Counted from the first letter of the stretch, positions 30,660-40,812 are shown. The stretch is 43,072 bases of DNA from Euprymna scolopes (GCA_024364805.1 CM044515.1:28606913-28649984), one strand, 5' to 3'. Numbers and translations: made by a program. Notes: generated by a model not told the origin, from the letters alone.

Positions 30660-30755
30660 ATTAATAGTGATGTGTGAGGGCAAGCATTATCATGATGGAA
30701 GATGACTCCTTTTTTATTGACTAAATTGACTTAGTATTGCAGAAAGTATTAATGA
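30660..30755 (-). pseudogene. Mariner-like transposase scrap
   Basis: The minus strand reads VNKKGVIFHHDNACPHTSLL, matching the mariner transposase motif around the second catalytic Asp (usually HHDNARPHTS). It is about 30 codons, truncated on both sides, and joins LINE-B coding (KDHLDGSHLGEAPCF) almost in frame. No TIRs were found. Confidence 0.7.
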
Positions 30756-30834
30756 TGCTTTAATAATCTGAAAGAAAAAGTTTAAATCAATCATGGTGAA
30801 TATGTTTAAATGATAGCAACATGCATAAGATTAA

Positions 30835-30995
30835 AGTGTAGTATCTGTTCTTCAGATGCTGCACTTCAATTTCTTGTTCTCTGTCAGTGGAGGAGAAATC
30901 CTTCACGACTGAGACAATTTTTATTTTTGTTCCTTTTTTCTCCACATTAAAAAACGACTCTGGTGTCTAACTCTGTCCCGTGGGGAGGCATTGTA
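30835..30995 (-). repeat. Dispersed repeat R, copy 3
   Basis: Reverse complement carries 'gagttagacaccagagtcg', an A-rich part and 'agatactacactt'-like end, as in 640-815 and 11330-11550. Confidence 0.6.
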
Positions 30996-31194
30996 AATAG
31001 GAACATGCATAAAATAACTTACAATAGTTTAAAAAGACCCTTTCACAAACCAAACGCTTTGTGTTTTTCTTCGTTTATTCCACTTGAAACGTTTTTTCTT
31101 ATTTCCATTTCAAAATAAATAAAAAATCTTTGTCATTTTTGTGAACAAAAATCAATTATTGAAATAAAAATCTTTGTTAAAATAAATTGTTGCG

Positions 31195-31345
31195 AAAATA
31201 ATCTAAAAATAAGTTGAGATAAAAAAAAAAAATGTAGAAGAAATATAGGAAATTTGTTTTGTAAAAATCAATTGTTACAAAAAAAAAAATAAGTTGAGGA
31301 AAATTATCTCCCTTAATTTTTCAGCCTAAAGTAAAAAACAAAACA
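31195..31345 (-). repeat. Dispersed repeat, partner of 29340-29440
   Basis: See 29340-29440; A-runs lengthen this copy. Confidence 0.55.
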
Positions 31346-31489
31346 AAAAAAAACCATCAATAACAAAAAGAGCTAGGTGTGGGTGAGGGCAGGTATGAGT
31401 TGCATAGTTAAGTATAACCAGCGCCATTTAGTTCTCAATTTTGACACAACTCTTATCTGATTTGTTTGTTACTGCTTGTTCTCCTGGTC

Positions 31490-31572
31490 TGCCATCTTGG
31501 TCTGAACCGCGCATGTGTGTTGACCTGGAACAAAAGCTTATTTTTTGTCATGGTTCGCGAACAAGATCCAGT

Positions 31573-31632
<60 letters not shown>

Positions 31633-31840
31633 CGATCTCACATCTCATCCATTTCTGACGTCATTTTCTACAACTCTGGAAAAGTAGAGAGCTAAGAGAA
31701 GGAAAGGAAGAGCTAACTTTTCCTATTATACATCCATATTGGATCCGAACTGCGCATGTCTGCCTGTTTGGAAGAAAAGCTTTAAAAAAACAAAAACAAA
31801 AAAAAAAACACTTTTTGTTATGGTTCACGAACAATATCTA

Positions 31841-31896
<56 letters not shown>

Positions 31897-32165
31897 GCGA
31901 GGGGTAAGATACCTCACTCCTCTTCCAGTTCTGATGTCATGTTCTACTACTTGGTCACCCACAGTGGCCGGGGAAAGATAGACAGTCTGAGAAACGAAAG
32001 GAAGAGCCGATTGCTTCTATTATGCAACAGTCACTCCAAGAAAGAGCAAGTAAACGAGAGAGAGAGAGAGAGAGGGGAGGAGGAGGAGGCTACCTCACTT
32101 CTCTTCCGGTTTTTATTTCATGTCCTACAAGTCGGTCATCTCTGTAATATAACAGTTCCTCCTGT
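31490..32165. repeat. Tandem duplication, 2.5 units of ~250-290 bp, each with (AG)n
   Basis: Unit 1 (31490-31735): 'gaaccgcgcatgtgt', 'atggttcgcgaacaagatc', (AG)n, 'tctgacgtcattttctac', 'aggaaaggaagagc'. Unit 2 (31735-32025): 'gaactgcgcatgtct', 'atggttcacgaacaatatc', (AG)n, 'tctgatgtcatgttctac', 'cgaaaggaagagc'. Unit 3 is partial: (AG)n then 'cacttctcttccggttt'. Frames made of RE repeats are by-products. Confidence 0.8.
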
Positions 32166-32279
32166 GTGTATATGCTTATATCAAAAATCCTGAAAAACTA
32201 AGCAAACAAAAGAAAATCAAACAAATCAGTAAATCGTAGCCACCTTTTTGCCTACAATTTGAAAGAGAAACATACAATT

Positions 32280-32640
32280 TTATTGAAACTTTAAGCATTC
32301 AAGAAATTCTATACCGACTCGGTGTTGCCCGGGATCCCTTACATTCAAATTTCTTTTGTAAATATTTCTCTGTTCTATAATTGCAACGTAGTCGTTATAT
32401 CAAAGAAACAGAAGAAAGAAAAAAACTCGACTCACTTTCTTTTTTCAACAAAAGCTTTTATATCTGGTATTTCCAACAACGTGTTTTTTCTTAACCTTTA
32501 AACAGTTCATTTTTCCTGCTCCGGCTGCGTACAACTTTTCGTCTCAAACACATGCTTCTCCCATTATGTCTCGAAAACCTCTTCTCAGAAGACCTACTCC
32601 TTTTATCTCTGCTTTGACGTCACTTTACACAGCTGGCTTG
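32280..32640 (-). repeat. Repeat G, copy 1
   Basis: Reverse complement has 'gtgacgtcaaagcagagat', 'ggagcaggaaaaatgaactg' and 'gttggaaataccagatataa', matching 40190-40350 in order. A GC-rich 'cccgggcaacaccg' at 32310-32330 resembles the Helitron ends here but lacks a clean CTRR. Class unknown. Confidence 0.55.
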
Positions 32641-33040
32641 GTCATTTGTATATCTTTATGTGGCTGCTTCCAGCATCAGCGGCTCTGTTACATAACCACA
32701 TCTTTTTTGTTAGGTTCATTATCTAAGCTACGAAAGCTAAAAAAAGCTAATTGTTATTAAAAGGGAAAGAGTTATTCTCCTTTCCTGATTTTAATTTTGC
32801 AATGCTTTTGTGAGAATGTTTTTCTTGGTTTAACATGATCCCTAGCGGCTAGAGTATCTACGCGTGTTATGGAGCTGATGCAAAATGTTATGACATGTTA
32901 TACATGGCCGAACAACCAAAGATATCAAATACAGCAACAATAATATTATATTTTCAAAATAGATCGATTACGGGAATGCATCGGTTTTTCAGTTGGAAAA
33001 ATTAAATTCTTGCAACTAAAAAATGACACAGATAACAACA
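32641..33040. other. No recognisable gene
   Basis: Unassigned AT-rich DNA. Confidence 0.35.
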
Positions 33041-33042
33041 AA

Positions 33043-33046
33043 ACAC

Positions 33047-33104
<58 letters not shown>

Positions 33105-33130
33105 GTATACATGCATACATACGAACATTT

Positions 33131-33186
<56 letters not shown>

Positions 33187-33246
33187 GTATACATGCATGC
33201 ATACGAACATTTGCACACACACACATACACACACACATACACATAT
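33043..33246. repeat. (CA)n(TA)n compound microsatellite, duplicated
   Basis: Two consecutive blocks (CA)n-(TA)n-'gtatacatgcatRcatacga' of about 85 bp. Frames on both strands are by-products. Confidence 0.9.
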
Positions 33247-33361
33247 ATATGGCATAATCACGTTGACACACCGATTCTCATCAGATCACCGAAATTAAGC
33301 AACATTGAGCCTGGTCAGTACCAGATGGGTAACCATTTGAGAATACCAGGTACTGTATGTA
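33247..33361 (+). pseudogene. 5S rRNA-like sequence, copy 2 (best preserved)
   Basis: Full-length match to 5S in register: 'ggcataatcacgttgacaca', 'ccgattctcatcagatcacc', 'gaaattaagcaacattgagc', 'ctggtcagtaccagatgggt' and 'gagaataccaggtactgtat'. The CACGTTGA..ACACC..GATCACCGAA phrasing recalls molluscan 5S. Scattered substitutions, several at CpG sites, and no T-run terminator directly after. Pseudogene or SINE3-like 5S-derived element. Confidence 0.85.
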
Positions 33362-35277
33362 GGAAAACCTCATCACCTCCATGCAAAAACTGCAAAAATC
33401 TAACATCGCCATCTCCTTTCTGACGGGATATACAGGCGATTGGAGACCGCTTGTGAATTTAATTTTCCCTTGACATTTCCTCTTCTGAAAGAAGCCAGTT
33501 CAACCCATGCAGGGCGAATGGCATACTACAAACAAGCAAACCATGTCGAACACATAAAGTATTTATAATTCCACCAATGCCAACTTTCTGATGAAGCACG
33601 GTTGAAAGGATGCTTCTCTCCAGTTGCAGTTCTACATCTACCTGATCATTTCATAGTCATTTCGCCAAAGTATCTATGTCTTACTGCAGATGGTAGCACG
33701 GACATAAGCTTGTTGCAGATGCGTTCGATGACATAAGTTAATGAAAATAGATACCGAGTTTATTTATAGACAACCGTAGATTTTATTTAAAACAAGCAGA
33801 TAGTATTTATACATTTCTTTTACACAGACAATACCTTTTTGGTTGAAAATGCATAAGACCATGTGTGTATTGCGTACGTGTGCGTTTGCTGATCTCTGGC
33901 GATCATGTATGGACTGAGATTAAATATTTGTTTAATGTTGTTTAAAAGGTAATTCATGGATTGTAGTGTTCTTTCATGATTTTGCAAATTTTAGCTTACT
34001 TCTGTAACGCTGTATCAGGACGCAGTAGTTCATTTCATTACCGAGTCGGTTTGCGCATGTAAAGCAGACTTGGAATGCGTGGTGTGTCGTCTGTCACTGC
34101 TGCATGCCATGGGGAAAAGAGGAATAAAAAGAGAGAGAGAGAGAGAGACGGAAGAACAAAAGAAAAAGATATTTAAACGGAAACTAGTGTTGATGCCTGC
34201 CTGACTGCCTGTCTGCCTGCCTTCCTGCCTGGCAGCGGTGAGATCCAAAAGGAGGATAATTTCCTATTCTTTCTCTTTTATAAGTTTTGTCTATGTGTTT
34301 GCTATGCACAAAAATGCAGACTAGATCTAAACTAATGTGTCTCTACAGGCTGAAAAGACTTTGCCCTGAATCTTGAAGTGAATTCTCTCGATGAAAGGAT
34401 AGACTGTTACTTCCACCAAGTTGGACCATTCAAAAAATATTAGGTGGGAAGTAAATAACAATGTGAAAATAATGGATCCATTGTGCTTAGTCCAGGATTT
34501 TATCCTTGGCCTTTAAAATGAACAGATTAGACCATCCTGTAATGACCTGGTCTCTGTTGATTACGGTATAATGTTGTTCCTGTGCAGTTCTAGGAGGTTC
34601 ACTCCCTGAAGCTTTGCCTTCTCTCTTTGAGAATGGGGTTAGTTTATTGTTAATCGCCTGAAGCAGCCTTACCGGGGAATGCCATCGGGACTGCCTAGGC
34701 ACTTTTTGCAGGTAAGAGTGCCCCTCCTTAGGGGCGCTGACCTCTCAACCCCACTTTCCGACTTAGGTGCCACAGTTCTTGCAGTGTAAGTGAACTCAAT
34801 ACCTCCATTGTGCTACACAGATAAAGTGACAGTATGGACGGTTAGCCATTAATAGTCGAGCACAGAGGAGGATCGAGATAGAGAATTTGGAAAGAAGTAT
34901 TTAGTTCCAGTTGAGGTGAGCTGAGAGTAACTGGAGAAAAATCGGATGTATCGAATTTCTGGTAGAACATAGATATATTTGCAGCATACTGACTGTTGAA
35001 TCCGACCGGTTCAAGGAGATTAACGAGTAGGTCAGTGAATGGTTTCGATATGAGATGCATCTGAGTGGGTGATAGTGAATGATCGCAACAATTAGTTTAA
35101 TGAGAAAAATCAGTGTAAGTTTGAGCTGATATCCTGGACTTGAAAGGTGGGAATATAGCTTAGAAGTAGTAGCACTAAAGATGGGGCCCCAACGGCACAC
35201 ACATACATATGCATACATGTTAAACAAGTAGAATTATACAAAGTCAATTTTAGTGTTTATTGGGTTATATTAAATAA
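33362..35277. other. Long stretch with no recognised gene
   Basis: Small frames (34030-34248, 34487-34702, 34842-35060, 34901-35227, all minus) show no domain. Landmarks: (GA)n at 34130-34148, 'cctgcctgcctgcc'-like repeats at 34193-34230, and a perfect GCCCCT-CCTT-AGGGGC hairpin at 34719-34734. Old repeats may be present but are unreadable. Confidence 0.45.
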
Positions 35278-35822
35278 ATTTATTTCATTTTGACTTTTGC
35301 TTTCTGTTTAGTGGAAGTATTGCCGGTGTATACAAAAGGACAATTCCTTTTGTATAGACTTATTAAATTGGACTTATTAAACTGGAATTACGTAAGTAAT
35401 AATCAAAAGGACAATTCCAGTTTAAGTTTAATACTCTACATAAAAAATAGTCTTTAGTTTGAAATGCTTCCTTTTCGGAATGGTTTTTATTTTAAATAAA
35501 ATATTTTAGAATCCAAATATTTTTTTTAATTGAAAAATAGATTTAAAAATAAAGACTAGTTTTTTATGTGAACTTTAAAAATATCTTGAAAGAAAATCCG
35601 AGTAAAGACTGAAAAAGTATCTTTGGGATATAGCATTTTTTATGAAAAATAAAACTATTCTTAAACAAAAAAATGAATCATTTCAAAGTAAAGGCTAATT
35701 TTTTTATGTAGAGTTTTAAAATTAAACTGGAATAACATACATATTAATCAGAAGGGATTTTTCCTCAGTTAACACCGGCAAGACTTCCATTAAACAGAAA
35801 ACGGAAGTCAAAACAAAATAAG
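35278..35822. mobile_element. 545-bp near-palindromic foldback element
   Basis: Left arm 'tttctgtttagtggaagtat' + 'tgccggtgt' and 'ctctacataaaaaatagtct' match the inverted right arm 'tttctgtttaatggaagtct' + 'tgccggtgt' and 'ctctacataaaaaaattagc'. Complementarity reaches from both ends to near the centre (about 35560). No transposase. The RNA would fold into a long imperfect hairpin. Confidence 0.75.
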
Positions 35823-36007
35823 TTTCTTGAACGTAATCGTTTGTTTAGATAATGCATACAAATTGCAATCACTTTATACCAGTATCGACACGGTTAGAAT
35901 AAGATGGTATCCTGAAAGAAGATAGAAATATAGCTTAAAAATAGTGACACTAAAGATGGGACTCCAACGACACACACACATACATAGAACATAATACCAC
36001 ATAGCCG

Positions 36008-36185
36008 TTTTCAAGTCTAATGTAAATAAGTTCTTGTTGAGCTCTCCTCATATAATTAAACCCTACCCAAATTCCACCATTATTGATCACCTGTGTTGTC
36101 TCACCGTCTACCTGACACTCATTAATCCTTATCCTTCAGTGACCTCTCGGCTTTGATAAGTAATGACCCCAAGTAAAATTAAAGT
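36008..36185 (+). pseudogene. LINE-B 3' end fragment
   Basis: Reads VFKSNVNKFLLSSPHIIK then a 3' UTR with 'atccttatccttcagtgacc...ctttgataagtaatg', matching LINE-B tails at 18540-18660 and 39600-39680. Only the last 20 codons and the tail remain. Confidence 0.7.
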
Positions 36186-36189
36186 CAGT

Positions 36190-36476
36190 TTTTATTTTTT
36201 TTATTATTTTTTTTTTTAATTTTCTTTCTTTGAAGATTGTAATGCTGGGTAACAAACCAGCTGCCAACATTCCCCTGCTTTTTATTGAAACCAACCGAGA
36301 CCTCTTTTTAGTATCCTATCTGTTCCTTTAAGTGCAATTGTCTGGATTTTTTTTGCACTCGGTTCACCAGAAATATTAGTTAGGTAGGACTTGAGGTTCT
36401 TCTTCATAAGCTCTGTAGCACCTATAATAACTGGTATGATTGATATCTCCCTGCCTACACCTGTGTTTTTTTTTTA
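36190..36476 (-). pseudogene. R2/R4-like LINE 3' end, copy 2
   Basis: The minus strand reads TGVGREISIIPVIIGATELM, KKNLKSYLTNISGEPSAKK then IQTIALKGTDRILKRGLGWF-Q, stop at 36282-36284. Open for 60 codons. 3' UTR 'gttggcagctggtttgttac' and an A-rich tail to 36190. The best preserved copy of this C terminus here; 5' truncated. Confidence 0.8.
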
Positions 36477-36689
36477 TAACGAATGCAAATTCTAAAATAA
36501 TGCTTCGTGCTCGGCGATCGTTTCATACTAATGTCGACACGGCCAATATAAGAAGATGGAGGAAAAAGAAAAAAACATGGCACATACTTTTTGAGGGTTT
36601 ATGATCTATGGAGGTACTGGCATAGTTATACACAGCTTTCTGAACCTTCCCAAAGCAACAAAACAGCAGGCAATGATAATGCATTTGCA

Positions 36690-36965
36690 ACCACCAAGAC
36701 CATTAAGCATTAACTAAAGTGTTATCTACATCTGAAACAGAGCATGGGCACGCATATGCAGATGGCAAGATATGTGAGAAGAAAAAGACTATAAGCGAAG
36801 CATGTGCACAAACCGATGATCACGTTAGAGACTAGGGTGACGTCATAGCCATAATGACACGTGGTGGGAGAATGCAGAAATAAATGCCGTTGTTACAAAA
36901 AAAAAAGGAGTCCAGTTATTTCTTGTCTTAGTTATTTTTGCGGCAGTCCACAACATGTTGGTCCC
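36690..36965 (+). mobile_element. Possible LTR-like fragment, copy 2 (fossil)
   Basis: Partner of 25905-26160, ending 'gtccacaacatgttggtccc', which faintly resembles an LTR end plus primer-binding region. It looks broken. No internal coding region follows. Family not assigned. Confidence 0.35.
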
Positions 36966-37360
36966 CTTTCACCGTTACACATCGACTTGTGCCGCAGTTC
37001 AATAATCGCTCGAGCAAGCAGCATTTATTCTAACCTTATGTGGAAAATACCGTTTTCAAGACTATTTTCATACCTGCACATCTAAATATTATGATGGAAC
37101 CTCTCAGAACTTTATGATCATGCCCCACGACAGAGTTAAACTGTGACAGCATGTGTTTCTCCTTGACAATAATCGCCAACTCCAAATGCTTTGTACCATG
37201 GTTCATTTCTCCTTCATCTTATCTTCTGGTTCACATTCTGATTATGTCGTCTTCTCTCACATTGGTAATTGCCGAGGGTGTGCACAGTGGTTCACAAGCA
37301 TAAAAAATAAAACTACTCAAAACACAAACTCCAACATATTCTGTAGATATCCATTGTACT
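36966..37360. other. No recognisable gene
   Basis: Frames 36861-37085 and the start of 37153-37572 have no domain; the latter runs into TG repeats. Confidence 0.35.
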
Positions 37361-37530
37361 GTACTGTGTGCATGTGTGTGTATGTACCTGTATATGTGTG
37401 TATGTGTCTGTGTGTGTCTGTGTGTATGTGCATGTGTGTGTATGTGTCTGTATGTGTCTGTATATGTGTATGTATGTGTCTGTGTGTATGTGTGTGCATG
37501 TGTGTATGTGTCTGCATATGTGTATGTATG
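37361..37530. repeat. (TG)n-rich tract, left of LINE end
   Basis: Imperfect 'tgtatgtgtctg' repeat. Confidence 0.9.
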
Positions 37531-37693
37531 TGCTTTTCCCTATTTTTTCATTTTTCTTATCATTTTGTTTAAGCCAGGGATGGGGCATCCTACCAGATGC
37601 CAAACATACACCTGCTATTTTAGACACTACGACCGAGAGATCTTTTTAAGATTCTAACCGTCCTTTTAAGTGCAATTGTTTGAATCTCCTTTC
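37531..37693 (-). pseudogene. R2/R4-like LINE 3' end, copy 3, between TG tracts
   Basis: The minus strand reads KEIQTIALKRTVRILKRSLG then RSV and a stop. 3' UTR hairpin at 37584-37601 and A-rich tail to about 37545. Strongly 5' truncated. TG-rich DNA lies on both sides, so it probably inserted into one TG tract. Confidence 0.75.
37584..37601 (-). promoter_or_regulatory. LINE 3' UTR hairpin, copy 3
   Basis: GGCATC / GATGCC stem of 6 bp with a 6-nt loop, in the same place as GGCAGC / GCTGCC at 14046-14064. One base pair differs by a double, pairing-keeping change. Confidence 0.5.
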
Positions 37694-37904
37694 TGTATGT
37701 ATGTGCGTATGTGTGCGTATGTGTGCCTGTGTCTGTATATGTGTATGTATCTGTCTGTGGATGTATGTGTCTCTGTGTGTATGTGTCTGTATATATCTGT
37801 ATATGTGTATGTGTGTGTCTGTATGTGTATGTGTGTGTATGTGTCTGTATATGTGTGTGTATGTGTCTGTATATGTGTATGTATGTGTCTGTGTGTGTAT
37901 GTGC

Positions 37905-37963
<59 letters not shown>
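37694..37963. repeat. (TG)n-rich tract, right of LINE end
   Basis: Continues the 37361-37530 type and ends in about 27 pure TG units (37911-37962). Long C/V/M frames on the plus strand and H/T frames on the minus are by-products. Confidence 0.9.
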
Positions 37964-37966
<3 letters not shown>

Positions 37967-38865
37967 GATATCATCGATTCTTTAATCGCTCACGTTCACA
38001 TCGTAGCAGTCTATCAAGGTTTCTTTGTCATTGGTTGACGTCAGTTTATCTCGATCTGCTCTCAGCCACAACCTGCCGTCAACTGTCACTAGCTAGACAC
38101 TGTCGCTAACTATTGCAAAACTCACTTTCACTCCTAAGCTGTCCATAAACTAACTCTAAATATATTGACCTCTATGTCCAGTCCTTTGTTTCAGTCACTG
38201 CCACACCTTGATCAACCATCCTATTTCAGATTACCTTCGTGTTCCTTAGTGAACCACCTCCCCTTACTAACTTCAATTCATGTACGTTTATTCTGCTAAT
38301 CAACTATTTCTTATTTTTGTTAAAATTTTTCCTTTTTTTTTCTAATCACTTCCTTACATTTTGTGGGAGATGTCCATAGTATCACAGACATTGCCTGCTT
38401 CTGGTGCGCTGAGCCTCTCCCTAATCACATATTGGTCGTTTTGTGACCTTGAGTTTGAAACGCCTGTATTATAATTTTAAATTCTTTGTAGTTCTGAAGT
38501 ACCAAATCCACAAGTCAGAGTCATGAGCCGCCATGGTATCTAAAAATAGTGGATCGGATTTTATTTGCAATTTTCTTTTCTTTCCTTCTTTTTAAATTTT
38601 ATTTTCAATTCCCTCTAAATCTTTGTAATTTCGATTGCAGCCTGAAGCAAAAACAGGTCGATGAATTCCACAACAAATAAATAGTTTTCTACAAAGGGAA
38701 GAGTTTAAATCTTGGAATTGTCTGCAGAATGTTGCGTATCAATTCCAGATGAATTTTCTCCTTCGTTCTCACTTTGGATTCTAAAAAGTTTCAGTTGTAA
38801 GCAAGGGATTCTGTAGCTTTTTGGTATTTATGAAAAAAAAAAGAGAAAAAAAGAAAAGATTCTGC
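37964..38865. other. No recognisable gene
   Basis: Unassigned; no frame of note. Confidence 0.4.
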
Positions 38866-39440
38866 TTCAAGAATCTTTTCTTTTTTTTTTCTAATTCCGA
38901 TTTAATGGAAAATAATTATGTCCTTTTCTTTTTCTATTTCCTTTTTTTTCTTCTGATTTCGCACTCTTATTTTTCTTTTTCTTTTTTTCGTTTTCCATTT
39001 TCTTTCTTTTTTCTTCTTTTTATCTTTTTCTTATTTCATTTCCTTTTTTCTTTTCTCCTTCATTTTCATTCTTTTTTCAATTTTTCTCATTCATTTTCTA
39101 TTTTCATTTTTATTTTTTTTTTCACATTCCTTTTCTATTTTCTCGTTTATTCTTTTTCTCTTTCTTTTTTCTACTTCTTTTGACATTTTCTTCCTTTCGT
39201 GTCTTCTTTTACATTATTATTTTTCTTTGTCTTCCTCCATTTTCTTTTTTCTTCTGTTTCATTCTTCACTTCCTTTCTTACTTTTGACATTTTTTTTTAT
39301 TCATTTCTTCTTTTTTTCTAACTTTTCTTTCTCTTTTTCCATTTTCTCCTTTTTTTCTTTACCTTCTTTCCATTTTTTTTACTTTTTCTTTTTTGCTCAT
39401 TTTCTTCTTCTTCTTTCATCTTCATTTTTTTTCTTCTTCA
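38866..39440. repeat. Long T/C-rich (polypyrimidine) tract
   Basis: About 570 bp of mostly T and C on the plus strand, with scattered A and rare G, rich in TTTTC and TTCTTT. The frames of F, S and L are by-products. Confidence 0.85.
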
Positions 39441-39589
39441 TGAGTAAATTTAGAATTTCTTTGATTCGATAAATCAAATCGCGAAAACTAAGAATCCATT
39501 TCTTTAAAATCTATTTCAGAATGACTTTTCGTTGATAATTTCATCATTAGTGCTGAAAAATAAAAAAAATAAATAAAAGACAAATTTCC
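39441..39589. other. No recognisable feature
   Basis: Short AT-rich stretch before a LINE tail. Confidence 0.3.
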
Positions 39590-40190
39590 CAATATTTTTT
39601 TTTTTTTTTTTACATATGCATCGCCACTTATCAAGGCTACGATGCCACTCGAGGATAAGGGTTAAAGAGTGTACAGTAAACAATTGAACAATAAAGTAAT
39701 CGTTAGTAATGGAAATTCGGTAAATTTGTAAACTTATATGGAACAGCTCATTAAAAACTTGTTTACATTGGACTTGAAGACAATCAGATTGTAGTCAGCT
39801 GGAAAGCAGGAAAACTGAAGACAATTCCATAGGCGTGCAGTTCTAAGAAAGAAGCTTTTATTCATGGAATCTACGTTTAGGTTTAGGCACAGATAAAGAG
39901 TGGGGGAAATTATTGACAGTGTTTTCTGCTATACGGGTGTTTCTTGTGAAAGTTTGGCAAGGGGGGACCATAAATTGGAGCTCAATCGAGCACTTGCCAT
40001 GAAAATAACGATAAAACAGAGACAAACTCGCAACATCTCTTCTGCGAGAAAGAGTTTATCAGTTAATACATACTTTATACCAATTACAAGAAATGATTCA
40101 TCACCTTGTGCTATACGTAGAAAATGACATTTTAGAGATTGATGATTTTGTAACAGGGTCACTAACGCTGGGAGCAGCAGTAGCCGCATA
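39590..40190 (-). pseudogene. LINE-B 3' end, well readable
   Basis: Minus strand: RRRDVASLSLFYRYFHGKCS, IELQFMVPLAKLSQET, then one frame over IAENTVNNFPHSLSVPKPKR, then back to SFFLRTARLWNCLQFSCFPA, DYNLIVFKSNVNKFL and SCSI-stop. Two frame changes in about 170 codons. The 3' UTR has 'cccttatcctcgagtggc...ccttgataagtggcgatgc' and a poly(A) tail at 39595-39612. The 5' side fades near 40190. Confidence 0.8.
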
Positions 40191-40350
40191 AAGATTTGCA
40201 AACGAACAAGACGTGTGTGACGTCAGAGTAGAGATGAAAAATTACATGCAGCTGGAGAAGGAGAAATGAACTGTTTAAATATTTAGAAGAAAAAAAAATG
40301 TGCTGTTGGAAATACCAGATATAAAGGCGTTTGTTTAAAACTGAAAAATT
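40191..40350 (+). repeat. Repeat G, copy 2
   Basis: Matches 32280-32640 inverted: 'gtgtgacgtcagagtagaga', 'ggagaaggagaaatgaactg', 'gttggaaataccagatataa'. Confidence 0.55.
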
Positions 40351-40395
40351 TATTCCTTTCCCATGTTTCTTTGCTATAACAACAACGTTACAATG

Positions 40396-40711
40396 AGTAT
40401 TATTTGGATTATTCGAATTATTTATCTCATCTTCAGTGTTTTTCTCACAACTTTTCGGCCGATGTAACCTTCAAGTTTCTTCAGAGACTTGGGAATCTTT
40501 CTGTCAAACTCTGGAATATGCACGAATCTTTTAACAAAACCACGAGGGGTAGCATGATCTTGTTCTGTTAGCCATGACCAGCTAGAAATCTTAAATAATT
40601 CATAATTATATTCTTAATATCGCCCGCACTGAGTATTGAACTTTCAACCCCCAGAAGAGTGTCACTTAGAACTGAATTTACTTAATACTTTATCTATCAT
40701 GCCATAGGTCT
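40396..40711 (-). mobile_element. tRNA-headed SINE-E, copy 3
   Basis: The minus strand starts 'gacctatggcatgatagata' (A-box region), 'gggggttgaaagttcaatac' (B-box-like), 'ctagctggtcatggcta', 'ctgaagaaacttgaaggtta' and ends 'aataatccaaataatact'. Full length compared with copy 2. Confidence 0.65.
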
Positions 40712-40812
40712 CAAGTTTGGTGTAATATACCTGAAGAATGTCGAAGGTTACAGCGGCTGAAACGTTATGAAAACAACACTCAAGATGAGAACAGTAGTCT
40801 AAATAAGTTACA
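40712..40812 (+). repeat. SINE-E 3' fragment, inverted next to copy 3
   Basis: Plus strand 'ctgaagaatgtcgaaggtta', 'gcggctgaaacgtt' and 'aacactcaagatgagaacag'. Head-to-head with copy 3, whose head ends at 40711. Confidence 0.6.

Larger units (their letters stand above)
29985..30670 (-). pseudogene. LINE-B fragment split by a 344-bp insertion
   Basis: The minus strand reads GEAPCFDKLLGLTFTPDLKW, NTYIKSVAKVTGRMVG up to about 30525; after element D it continues SFYRSSIYLTADAILYLYKS, QVRPRMEYCCHIWAGVAKNS and LDRVQNKLRGLVGDTLFSSL, stopping at about 29985. It is jockey/CR1-like, C-terminal to the RT core. Truncated at both ends; coding is otherwise readable across the insertion. Confidence 0.82.

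Noticed and set aside
32310-32340. Another Helitron 3' end
   Set aside because: The GC-rich 'ttgcccggg' resembles the others, but there is no CTRR-T end in the right place.
33247-33361. Functional 5S rRNA gene
   Set aside because: Many scattered changes and no clean T-run terminator right after the end; kept as a pseudogene.
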